DNA of 64,000 nucleotides from Colocasia esculenta. Taxonomy: Eukaryota; Streptophyta; Magnoliopsida; Alismatales; Araceae. This document shows positions 20,435 through 29,672 of this stretch, in pieces. Below the pieces are notes generated by a model. The model was not told the DNA's origin and did no database searches. It saw nothing but the letters and a program-made list of their open reading frames with translations. Where the stretch lies: assembly GCA_014218235.1 (NCBI GenBank), contig CM024756.1:76940152-77004151 (forward strand), in the 5' to 3' direction. Position 1 is the stretch's first letter. Every line of letters starts with the position of its first letter. The position numbers and the translations under genes are program-made.

Positions 20435-21031
20435 CTACAACTTAAGAGCATTAGTACATTTCTTCTTAGATGAGCTTTCAGATAATCGCTCCATATTTAT
20501 TTCATGTGCCATGAGAGAACCTATTAGATTATCGATTGATAATTTAGTAAAATCATGGGCCTCTTCAACAGCAGTTACTTTAGGTGTCCATGAAATGGTT
20601 AAAGACCTATGTATCTTCCTAACAGTTTCTTCATTGGAAAGAGTTTTACCAAGAGAATTTAAACCTACTACTATGCTTGAAAATCTATTATACATAGTAG
20701 TAATGTTTTCGTTTGGAAGCATTTTAAATTGTTCGTATTGTGAAACAAGAATATCTATTCTAGTTTGTTTCACTTTATCCGTTCCTTCATAAGTTATTTG
20801 CAGTTTATCCCAAATTTCTTTAGCAGATTTGCATGTAGATACTCTACTAAATTCCTTTTTAGATAAGGCACAACATAAATAATTTTTTGCCTTAAAATTT
20901 AGATATAGTTTACTTTTATCAGCAGGTGTAATGGCAGTAGTGCCTTCAGCAGGAATAACAACAAAATCACCTACCTCTATTACCTGCCACAGATCAAAGT
21001 CTGTGCCTCGAATGAAGCACTCCATTCTCAT
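20435..21031 (-). pseudogene. T2 gag capsid domain (UBN2 / copia-type)
   Basis: A 198-codon open stretch beginning MRMECFIRGTDFDLW. It has CALSKKEFSRV, AKEIWDKLQITYEGT, YEQFKMLPNENITTMYNRF and LSNEETVRKI in order, the pattern of the UBN2/Retrotran_gag copia capsid domain. This is the particle-forming part. The frame is lost near 20440, before the zinc knuckle. The true start may lie slightly upstream, where a LYDGENYxxW-like segment would be expected. No proteolytic or polymerase domain accompanies it. Confidence 0.88.
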
Positions 21032-21160
21032 CTTCCATTATTGGTAGTCCTCTCCATCAAAGAATGGAGGTCTGGTGACTGATTGGCCTTCAGCATATCC
21101 TTGAGCTATCATGGATCTTTGCTCTAAGATCATTGGATCTTCTTGAATGTTCAGAGACCT

Positions 21161-21172
21161 ACTCTGATACCA
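21161..21172 (-). other. T2 primer binding site (tRNA-iMet)
   Basis: Minus strand TGGTATCAGAGT, two bases after the 5' LTR end, matching the 3' end of initiator methionine tRNA except possibly the last base. Confidence 0.9.
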
Positions 21173-21174
21173 CT

Positions 21175-22944
21175 TGTTGTCCCTTTATGTATATGGCAGC
21201 AAGGTAACCTAGAGAGGGGGGGGGGGGTGAATAGGTTTTTCTGAAATCTGAAATCAAAACGTTAACACTTGAAGGTTTGGTTAGATTAGTGTGATAAAGA
21301 GTAGTAGTGCGGAAGCAAATAAACAATCACACAAAGGACACAAGGAATTTATCCTGGTTCGGCCCTCCCACATGGAAGTCCTACGTCCAGTCCCCAAGCA
21401 ACCTCTTGGGATTTCACTAACCGAAGGTACGGTCCCCTTCAAGGACACTACAACACCCTGGATACCCCACCAGGTCTTCTTCTCTTTCCCGGCAAGAAGG
21501 TAGCCCACTTCTTTTCTAGGCTCAGAAGCAAACCTACTTCTTTTATAGGTTCAGAAGTAAACCTCCTGGAACAAACTCCAGTGCGGTTCTGCTAGACTTA
21601 AACCCCAGCTAGGTCCTGTTGGTACAAACCCTAACAAGGTTCTGCTAGACACTAACCTCTAGCTAGGTTACACACTGTATACAGTCCTACAGCTGGACAA
21701 GGATCTTTCTTATAAAAGAAAGAACAAGACTGAAGAGCTAATGCAGATGAACACTAAGGACTTAGCTCACAGTCACAGACTCTCCCTCAAGATTACAATG
21801 AGCACAGGGAGAATGGAAGAGAATAAGGCTTGTAGACGATGAAGACTTTTGCTTGAAAGCTTCTGTAGATTTTGGCTCGAGCTCTTCTCTCTTTCTCTGA
21901 GTGTTTGTGGCGTGAAGGTTCTTCTCACAGTTGTACACTCCTTGAAGGATTTTCATGAAGGCTCTCTTGTTCTTCAGCTAAGCTTCTTCTTTTATATGAG
22001 CAATTTGAATGGATCCGTTGAAGAGATCCGTTGGAGTTCTAGCTGTTGCTCATTTCTCTTCAGACCTTGGTGGTCTTCGAGGTCTGCAAGCATGAAGAGA
22101 GTGTTAGCACAAAAGTGTGTTCATGTGATACTGGTGGATATTACTATATTTCTCTTATCATGCTAAAAATGATAAGTCATATCTTTTTCTCTGACAGGAT
22201 TGTGACACAGGCATGCAGCTTTATCTGTCAGAAAGATATTTGACTTTTTATTTAGGCACCAAGAAACACTTTAAATCATAAGAGAAATCAATGTGAATAT
22301 GACTTATACAATCGTTGTTCATTTACAAGTAAATCGTTCCAAGTTTATGAACAAGTTGATGTGATCACTTATGAATCGTTATGCAAGCAAATCGTTGTGA
22401 ACACCTGAAGAAATCGATGTGATCACTTATGAAATCGTTATGAAAGGCAAATCGATGTGAGGGTAAATCGTTGCGCTCACTTATCAAATCGTTATGAGCC
22501 TTATCGAATCGTTATGGTTATAAAAGGAATCGTTCTGAGATCGATTCTTAACAAATCGTTATGGCCACTTAAGAAATCGTTGTGAGATCGATTTCTTAAC
22601 AAATCGTTAAGGCCACTTAGCGAATCATTATAAGACCGACTTCTTAGCAAATCGTTGCGGTCACTTAAGAATCGTTATGGCTTCTAAAGAAATCGTTATA
22701 GTGCTTATAAAATCAATTAAAACTAAATCGATGTAGCGCTTATTAATTTTGCACTTAAACTGAAATTGATGTATATTGATTAAACATCAATTTTATCATT
22801 TTAGTGCACCATATTGCTTCAATGAGAGACTTAGCATTTTGCTATGAGATTGATGCGACACAGATGAAACAAAATATTCAATTTAAGTTACATCATAAAT
22901 TTTGTTAGCACCAAAATATGAAGATAATAAAGAGTGGTTCAACA
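21175..22944 (-). repeat. T2 5' LTR
   Basis: 1,770-bp partner of 17238-18991, with a run of 12 G (21216-21227) instead of 14, a short promoter-proximal duplication near 22010-22035, and otherwise few differences. The AATCGTT array is at about 22295-22740. Confidence 0.93.
22295..22740 (+). repeat. AATCGTT motif array in T2 5' LTR
   Basis: The same array as at 18340-18780, nearly collinear, so it was present before this insertion. Confidence 0.88.
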
Positions 22945-23420
22945 AGATTGCCAGAAGAAAGTTTTAACATTTAAAAGGCCAGGATTAGCAGATTTTAGCT
23001 ATACATGTCCAAAGAATAATGGAAACAAGAAGACTATATCAGCACTTAAGCCATGAAATGGCTGAGAAATGGTTGTCAAGGTTATCTGGCAAGTGTGATG
23101 GCCATATCAAATGAGCATAAACAGGTATCAGTTCAAGATATTGATGTTGTAAAAGAATTTCCAGATGTCTTTCCTAATGATTTATCTGGATTACCTCCAA
23201 TTAGAGAAATTGACTTTACCATTGAACTTTTACCTAGAACTTTGCCTTTATCTATAGCTCCTTATAGAATGGCACCAGCTGAGTTGATAGAATTAAAGAA
23301 GTAGTTGCAAGACTTATTAGACAAAGGTTTTATTAGACCTAATGTGTCACCATGGGGAGCTCCGGTATTATTTGTTAGAAGAAAGATGGATCCCTCAGAT
23401 TATGCATTGATTATAGAAAG
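22945..23420 (+). pseudogene. D protease/reverse transcriptase junction
   Basis: After the T2 target duplication the D frame resumes with the end of the protease region. The open piece 23053-23304 then carries VVKEFPDVFPNDLSGLPP, IDFTIELLPRT and PYRMAPAEL, the conserved lead-in to gypsy reverse transcriptase. A stop replaces a residue in LKKxLQDLLDKGF at 23302, and an indel follows in the WGAPVLFV segment near 23385. Confidence 0.85.
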
Positions 23421-23997
23421 TTGAATCAAGTCACAATCAAGAAAAAATATCCATTACCTAGAATTGATGACTTGTTTGATCAACTCCAGTCTGCTACAGT
23501 ATTCTCTAAGATCGATTTAAGGTCAGGGTACCATCAATTGAGAGTTAAAGAAGATGATATTTCTATGACTGCATTTAGAACCAAATATGGACATTATGAG
23601 TTTTTAGTACTCCCCTTTGGATTGACTAATGCACCTGCTGTATTTATGGATTTGATGAACAGGGTATTTCAGCCTTATTTGGATAATTTTTTATGGTATT
23701 TATAGATGATGTGTAGATATACTCATCTAGTGAAAAGAACATAAGGAGCATTTAAGAATTGTACTACAAACTTTAAGGAAACATCAATTGTATGCTAAGT
23801 TAAGTAAATGTGAGTTTTGGCTCAAGGAAGTGAAATTTTTGGGCCATGTAATCTCTGGAAAAGGAGTGGCAGTAGATCCAAGTAAAATTGAAGCAATCCT
23901 AAATTTGGAAAGACCCAAGAATCCATCAGAAATCTGAAGTTTCCTGGGATTAGCTGGATACTATAGGAGATTTATTGAAGGTTTTTCTTCCATAGCT
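23421..23997 (+). pseudogene. D reverse transcriptase
   Basis: Open piece 23421-23705 with YPLPRIDDLFDQLQ, FSKIDLRSGYHQL, TAFRTKYGHYEFLVLPFGLT and NAPAVFMDLMNRVF. An indel near 23695 puts the catalytic FIDD motif (about 23698-23712) in another frame, and a stop follows it where Leu or Ile is expected. The connection region (SKCEFWLKEVKFLGHVISG, then SFLGLAGYYRRFIEGFS near 23937-23985) is recognisable but contains another stop. Disabled as sequenced. Confidence 0.87.
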
Positions 23998-24530
23998 ATG
24001 TCTTTGACTCAGTTAACTAGAAAAGAGACCCCATTTGTGTGGAATGAGAAATGTGAGGCAAATTTTCAAGAATTAAAAGGGAAGCTTACCAAAGCTCCGG
24101 TTCTTACTTTACCTCAAGGATCAGGAGGATTTATAGTGTATACAGAGGCATCTCAAAAAGGAATTGGATGTGTTCTTATGCAGCATGGGAAAGTGGTAGC
24201 TTATGCTTCTAAACAATAAAAGATCATGAAAGGAATTATCCGGCTCATGACCTAGATTTGGCGGCAATCATACATGCTTTGAAGATCTGGCGCCACTATT
24301 TGTATGGAGAACAATTTGAAGGTTATACTAACCATAAGAGTTTAAAGTACATATTTTCTCAAAAGGAACTGAATTTAAGGCAAAGGAGATGGTTAGAATT
24401 TTTGAAGGATTATGACTTTACGGTGAGTTATCATCCGGGTAAAGCTAATGTGGTTGCCGATGCTTTGAGCAGAAAGAAATCAAGGCACTACAATTACACC
24501 AACGGTGGAAGGAAATGACAGATCTAATTG
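23998..24530 (+). pseudogene. D RNase H with substituted acidic residues
   Basis: Two pieces (23998-24219 and 24258-24518). Compared with T1 and C, three of four catalytic positions differ: YTEAS for YTDAS, HDLDLAA for HDLELAA, and YTNHKSL for YSDHKSL. Only the last acidic residue in ADALSRK is kept. A frameshift lies between the pieces (near 24220). RNase H activity would be lost or badly impaired even if the frame were intact. Confidence 0.88.
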
Positions 24531-24935
24531 ATTACTGACCCAGATGTGGTGCAAGAAATTTGATATTGGCACAATTGACAATAAGGTCAGCACTGATAGA
24601 TAGAATTGGTGAAGCACAGGACCAAGATCAGAAACTAAAAGAGATGGTAAACAAACCAGGATACATCAAAGATGGTCAAGGGATAATCAGATTTCAAAAT
24701 AGAGTATGCATACCAGAGAATGAAGAAATCAAAAGAGAGTTGTTGAGAGAAGGACACAAATCTCAATATTCGATTCATCCTGGTAGCTCTAAAATGTATC
24801 AGAATCTGAAAAAGCAATTTTGGTGACATGGAATGAAAAAGGACATAGCAGAATTTGTGAGTAAATGTCTGACATGTCAAGAAATAAAAGCTGAGCACCA
24901 GAAGCCAGCGGGCCTATGCAACTAAATGAAATTCC
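24531..24935 (+). pseudogene. D integrase zinc-binding region
   Basis: Open piece 24560-24826 ends with HKSQYSIHPGSSKMYQNLKK, supplying the two His of the HHCC finger, then a stop where Trp is expected (TGGTGA). The Cys pair follows near 24868-24880 (CLTCQEIKAEH). Confidence 0.82.
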
Positions 24936-24960
24936 AGTATGAAAATGGGAACATATAACT

Positions 24961-25503
24961 ATGGAGTTCGTAATGGGTTTGCCAAAGACAAGAAAGAAGC
25001 ATGATGCTATTTGGGTAATTTTGGATAGATTAACTAAATCGGCTCATTTTCTAGCAATTACAAAGACACAATCATTAGAAGATTTGGCTCAATTGTATAT
25101 CAAGGAAATAGTGAGACTTCATGGAATTCCTTTGTCAATAATTTCGGATAGAGATCCAAGGTTCACTGCTAGATTTTTGAAAAGTTTGCAGGCAGTCATG
25201 GGTACACAATTAAAATTTAGTTTAGCATATCATCCACAAGCCGATGGCCAATCAGAAAGAACTATCAGAACACTCGAGGATATGCTGAGAACCTACAGTT
25301 TGGATTGGCGTGGTAATTGGGATGATTACCTATCCTTAATTGAGTTTGCATACAATAATAGTTACCATACAAGTATTGGGATGGCACCATATGAGGCATT
25401 ATATGGTAGACCCTTTAGATCACCCCTTTGCTGGGCAGAAGTGGGAGAAAAGAATCTTATTGGGCCAAAATTGATTCAAAACTGTTCAGAGAAAATCAAT
25501 TAA
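24961..25503 (+). pseudogene. D integrase catalytic core
   Basis: A 180-codon open stretch with the complete DDE triad in order: Asp in IWVILDRLTKS, Asp in SIISDRDPRFTA and Glu in QSERTIRTLEDML. IEFAYNNSYHTSIGMAPYEALYG and the start of the C-terminal domain follow. It is the best-preserved D domain. The frame ends at 25501 and recognisable D sequence stops near 25530, so the integrase tail and any chromodomain are lost. Confidence 0.9.
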
Positions 25504-25529
25504 TCAGGAAGAGATTACTAATAGCTCAA

Positions 25530-25784
25530 GGCACCCAACTCTTCAATACCCATACAAAGCTTATCTCCAAAATTTTCTTCCCTTCTTCCTATCAGACTCA
25601 GTCACCTTTTCAGGCATGGCTTTGATTGTGGCACTGTTGACCAAGTGCAATAAGCCCGTGGGCGCCACGTTAAAACCTTCGCCCTACTCTGGGCAACCCT
25701 TAATGAAACGGAGGTAACAAAGACCCCTCTCTAGTCGATTTTCATAACCTTAATGCCGCCATGGCATGGCAACATTTCAAAACC
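25530..25784 (+). other. Unassigned sequence after the D truncation
   Basis: Begins where D similarity stops. It contains no open segment with a recognisable motif. It may be H sequence or another old element. The join looks like a deletion or recombination breakpoint. Confidence 0.3.
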
Positions 25785-25985
25785 AACAAAAATTTTTGAA
25801 TATTTTCCAAAATTCCCAAAAAATCATATTTCCAAAATCCAAAAAAGTCTAAATATTTTTGAAATCTACAAAAAAATCCAAATACTTTCAAAACCAACAA
25901 AAATCTAGATATTCCAAAATCAACAAAAAATTTCAAATATCTCCAAAATCCACAAAAATTCAAATACTTTCAAAAGTCCAAAAAT
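25785..25985 (+). repeat. Degenerate A-rich tandem repeat
   Basis: About seven imperfect copies of a unit near 28-32 bp, roughly CCAAAATCAACAAAAATCC plus AAATACTTT. The minus strand is open over it but encodes only a biased Phe/Leu/Lys repeat, so it is not a gene. Confidence 0.7.
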
Positions 25986-26735
25986 CCTCGATGGCATCGC
26001 AAGGCAAGCACATTGCCTCTTGTCTGCATCAGATCGATGCAATTCTTCCCCTTCGTGGGTTCCTCCCATCCCGAACTCCAAAATGCTTTGGCGAAAAAGA
26101 CATTTATGCTCATGGTTAAAACAAACAATTTGAATGAGCTGTTTTGTTTAATTATTAATGCTCCATTCTATGAATGTTGTTTTTCCATGATATTGTTGCT
26201 TTTGGCTAATGTGTTTTGAGTGCAGGATTCGAGTTACCTCATCTAGGCGCTACATCAAGCTGCTACTGCCCTTACCATCAACTTTCTGCATCTACTATAT
26301 GTTATACCCTTAGAGCATACCAAGGACCTTGTGGCTCTGAGAAATCTGGGATTTGAGTTCCCCTCCATAAAACACAATGATTATCCCAGAGGATCCTTAG
26401 CTGCATGGATAGGCCGTTACACTTGGCATATGAGGACGACAGACCCATGAATGAAACCCCGGTCCTGACTCACCAGTGTAACAATATTATCCTTGGTCAT
26501 TTTCTACTCCTCTTTTAATCTTATTTTTCTTTTAGCCCAGCATGCATGCATCTGAAATCACAGTGGAAAACCACTCTTCCAGGACAATTTGAGGGCCATC
26601 TGTGCCCCAAACTCCAAAGCACTCTTGAAATATTCCATTCCGGGTCGAATACCAACTCCCTTTGTTGTTTACCTCCGGGCTGATTTCCTTCAGAATCTTT
26701 TGTTTGGACTTATCCCTTTTACTTTTCAGCTTTAC
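25986..26735 (+). other. Old degenerate sequence, nothing identified
   Basis: Mixed sequence with short open segments only. A stretch near 26295-26440 can be read as LVALRNLGFEFPSIKHND but I cannot assign it to a family. No LTR ends, primer site or terminal repeats were found. Confidence 0.25.
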
Positions 26736-26919
26736 TCCCAGAGATCTATCTGAGGCAGTGGCAGACGCCCCGGATGGTGAAACCTAACAGATTGTGTCCT
26801 TAGGTACTTCCTCGACGCTGGAAGTTGATCTCTCCTTCTCTCCCAAAGACCCACCTGAGGCAGTGGCAGACACCCCAATGGTGCAACCTAACGGATTATG
26901 TCCCCGATGCTGGAAGTTG
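26736..26919 (+). repeat. Imperfect direct duplication, units of about 80-90 bp
   Basis: 26736-26827 and 26840-26919 share CTGAGGCAGTGGCAGACRCC, an AACCTAACRGATTRTGTCC segment and GCTGGAAGTTG in the same order, with several small indels. Confidence 0.75.
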
Positions 26920-27384
26920 GTCTTTTCTTTCCTTTTGTACCTTCTTATCCTTTTCCTCTGTCCAAGCATTTGTTTTCTTTAGGTCTTCTTTCAGTGGTGA
27001 CTTCCTAGGTTGTTGGTGAAAGACTCTCATCAGGTGGCAGTCACCCATTGCTCACGCGTGTCTATTTTTCACCTTGGCATCTACTTTTCTGTCCACTCCT
27101 GCTGCACTCCACTTCGCTACACTACATTTCTTTTCACTTCACTTCACTCCATTGCACTCCACTCATGTCCCTTCGCTTCGCTCCTCAGCAAAACAGACGC
27201 CAAGGCGTGGCAGCTGTAGACACGCGAATTCGGCTCCACCGTGGGAAAATTTCATATTGTGCCATGATGCCACAAATGGCCTTCATTTTGCCTTAAAAGA
27301 TTGTTTTCCTCATTATTTTGGATCATCCCCATTCTTCCCAGATGCTTCCACTTCATTTACAGAACCCCTCGGGTATTATAAGCA
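26920..27384 (+). other. C/T-rich low-complexity stretch
   Basis: Pyrimidine-rich DNA with repeated CACTTCACTCC-like runs near 27095-27180. Open frames here are a result of composition. Confidence 0.3.
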
Positions 27385-28150
27385 TCAATTTCTTGTCGCG
27401 ACAGGTCTGCAGGGCGCGATCATGCTATCGCGACGGGTATTGCAACTGCGTTATGAAAGGCGTTCTGTGCACCAGATGCGATTCAGGATACTAGGCTTAT
27501 CGCAATAGCTTTCAGGGGCGCGACCTTATCATGGCAGGTATGTCGGCTGCGACATGCTTAACGTGTCGGCCCTGCGCGACGCGATAATGAAATCTTATTT
27601 TATTTGTGGATTCTAATTTCCCTTTCGGAGGGTCTTTCATAAATAAATTAGGAAGGCTTATCACATCTTTTACTATTGACGCGACCCAGTGTATAGTCGC
27701 GTCCTACCGGCCGAACGCGATCTAGTGGCCCAAAAAGTCATCGCGCTCAGGCCTATAATCATGAGAAAATCATGTAATCGTGTCTTGCCACCTAGACGCG
27801 ATTCAGAAAGGTCAAATCCTAAAGTTTCCATCAGACAAGTGCATTTATGATCTTATTGCCTCAGAATTCCTCTAAGGTAATTGCGTCGGCCTTGGCCGCA
27901 ACGTCTCAAGTCGCGGCACCTATGGCGGACGCGATTCCCCTCCTTATCGCGACACCCTGACGAGACGAGATTCAGAGACATAATGGCCATCATGCACAAG
28001 TCCAATCAAAGTTGCGCTTCCAAATCGAAGCTTGCAGCCCAGACCCATTAAATCCTTGCCGAGGCACCCTAGCCAGACGCTATTCAGGTCGTGGCCTGCC
28101 ACCCAGACGCGATTGAGTTTCTTGTCGCGGCGGCTGTACCCGACGCGATT
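27385..28150 (+). repeat. CpG-rich GCGATTC/GCGAC motif field
   Basis: GACGCGATTC or close variants recur about eight times (for example near 27795, 27925, 28095 and 28140), mixed with GTCGCGAC, CGCGACC and TATCGCGAC. It lies directly upstream of a TATA box at 28164, suggesting the U3 part of an LTR. Similar CpG-rich islands occur in the T1 and L2 LTRs. Confidence 0.7.
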
Positions 28151-28163
28151 CAATTTTTTACCT

Positions 28164-28172
28164 CTATAAATT
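28164..28172 (+). promoter_or_regulatory. TATA box, probable LTR promoter
   Basis: CTATAAATT followed by a GACCCCGAGG context, immediately downstream of the CpG motif field. Likely the U3/R boundary of an unidentified plus-strand gypsy LTR, perhaps of H. Confidence 0.45.
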
Positions 28173-28756
28173 GACCCCGAGGGTCATTTGTAGAGGGGGG
28201 TTCCATGAAGCGGCAAAGCCCTGCCAGACCAGCGACCCGATGTCCCATGTCCTGACCTTCTCCACGTGTACCGGAGTGGAACGAGGTGGGAACATCTTCC
28301 TCCTCTTCTTCCTCCACTCGTCCAAACGGCCACGCCGCCATGCCAATGTGTCGTCCAACATTTGGGGGAAGCACCCCTTCCCCTTTCTCCTTTTATTTTG
28401 TATTTCCTCTCCTCCGGGCCCCATGTGGCTCTTTACAATTTCATCCGCATCCGGGCCCCACGTGGCCCTCATTTAACCTTTTTACACACATGCATGCATA
28501 CACACACACACCTACTTTAGGGTTTAAAAACCACCATCCAGTGAGTCTTCCCCATTTTTATTCATTTCATTTATTCGTTTGGATTCGATACTACACGTCT
28601 TATTGGACTAATCCCTTTATTTTTCTTTGTCTTTTGTCGGGTACGAATGAGGAAACGCCCTCTACTGCGTCGGCCGTGTTCGTAGAGGAAGAAAGGACCG
28701 ACATCATTCCCCGCGCAATCTCCCCGCCAAAAAGGTACACATCGCGATCACATTCT
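28173..28756 (+). other. Probable R/U5 of an unidentified LTR, cut by gap
   Basis: Contains two GGGCCCCAYGTGGC copies (about 28407 and 28451), CA-rich repeats (ACACACACAC near 28500) and GAGGAAGAAAGGACC near the end. Open frames run across it but one extends into the N gap and none resembles a protein family. Confidence 0.3.
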
Positions 28757-28856
28757 NNNNNNNNNNNNNNNNNNNNNNNNNNNNNNNNNNNNNNNNNNNN
28801 NNNNNNNNNNNNNNNNNNNNNNNNNNNNNNNNNNNNNNNNNNNNNNNNNNNNNNNN
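28757..28856. other. Assembly gap (100 N)
   Basis: Exactly 100 N bases, the usual placeholder for a gap of unknown size. The 5' part of element X, including its 5' LTR, would be expected here. Confidence 0.98.
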
Positions 28857-28878
28857 CGTCCGTTCAGCTAAGATCTAG

Positions 28879-29628
28879 GGTCAGTTACCTTTTCCTTTCC
28901 TATATAAAAAACCCATCTCTCTATTCGAAGACACTGTCAGTAAGAAAGGACTTTTAGTAAATGAATTGATAGTAGAAAAGAGACTGCTCCATTCAATTAT
29001 ATCAACCATTGTGACTCCTAGAGCAGGGACCTATTCTTCCATCACCTCCAGAGATGGAAATCTATTATTTTGGGCTATTCAGAGGCACAAGGTAAATTTG
29101 GCTGTAGTTATCTTGGAGAGAATGATTGCTTCAAAGAATTTGCAGGATTCCCTTCCCTATGGACCTCTGCTCACTTTGATTTTCAAAAGATTCTCAGTAG
29201 ATCTATCTGGAGAAATCTCTGCTAGAATCAAGGAGAAAATTGGTATTTCTGCCTTGAAAAGAAGCCACTATTCTTTGATCACAAAAGCAAATTTATGGTT
29301 AAAGGATTCTGTTCCAGAATGTGACATGAACTTTCTTGATGAGCCTCATGTTCCATCATCCTCTCAAGTATTCAACAAGAAGAATAGCCAGCAGCAGAAG
29401 ATAGAATGGAAGAACCAGAAACTCAAGTCAGATCTGAAGCCCCAGTTCAGATTCAAGAGCAAGAAGATCAGTTTCATGTCTCCTCCTCCTCCTTGCCTGA
29501 ACAAGATGCACCTGAGAAACAATAATGAAGTTTTAAGAAATATAGAGGTTAAAGGAGTAGCCTATGATGATGTTCCTGTAGAAACTGAATTTGAGGAGAG
29601 AGCAGCACTCTTTGTCCTCTCAGTTTGA
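28879..29628 (+). pseudogene. X: putative plant transposon protein domain
   Basis: Open from after a stop at 28876 to TGA at 29626; the real start may lie in the gap. Residues include LLHSIISTIVTPRAGTY, LLFWAIQRHKVNLAVVILER and SLPYGPLLTLIFKRFSVDLS, then RSHYSLITKANLWLKD. This is the order seen in the domain named putative plant transposon protein, common in plant retroelement accessory frames and of unknown biochemical function. The tail is Gln/Lys/Ser-rich. After 29628 the coding sense continues in another frame up to the L2 insertion. Recognition is from memory of the family. Confidence 0.65.
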
Positions 29629-29672
29629 GACCTGGCCAAGGTCTCAGGGGAGAATAGCAACAACTTCAATTC

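Larger units (their letters stand above)
17238..22944 (-). mobile_element. T2: gag-only Ty1-copia (SIRE/Maximus-like) element, minus strand
   Basis: A 5,707-bp LTR element with perfect AGATT duplications (17233-17237 and 22945-22949). LTRs of 1,754 and 1,770 bp enclose 2.2 kb of internal DNA. On the minus strand that internal DNA holds an iMet primer site, a copia Gag in pieces, and a polypurine tract of the form ACCAAAAAGGGGGAGA typical of SIRE/Maximus. No protease, integrase, reverse transcriptase or RNase H is present: the Gag end is followed within about 330 bp by the 3' LTR. It is therefore non-autonomous and would need Pol from another copy. Confidence 0.94.
12662..25530 (+). mobile_element. 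D: Ty3-gypsy element, 5' LTR to integrase, 3' end missing, split by T2
   Basis: A plus-strand gypsy retrotransposon: LTR (12662-15667), tRNA-iMet primer site (15672-15683), gag, protease, reverse transcriptase, RNase H and integrase core, ending abruptly near 25530. T2 (17238-22944) is inserted in the protease region and its AGATT duplication proves the continuity of D on both sides. No integrase tail, chromodomain, polypurine tract or 3' LTR is seen, so at least 3 kb has been deleted or replaced. The five bases before the LTR are CTCTC, but no matching duplication can be found because the other end is gone. Confidence 0.88.

Noticed and set aside
25742..25963. Aromatic-rich minus-strand open frame
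   Set aside because: Encoded by the A-rich tandem repeat; composition alone keeps it open.
27074..27508. 144-codon plus-strand open frame as a host gene
   Set aside because: It starts in C/T-rich low-complexity DNA and runs into the CpG motif field; no domain, and overlapping frames are open for the same reason.
28286..28957. Long plus-strand open frame crossing 28757-28856
   Set aside because: It runs through 100 N bases and joins two unrelated sequences, so it is an artefact of the gap.
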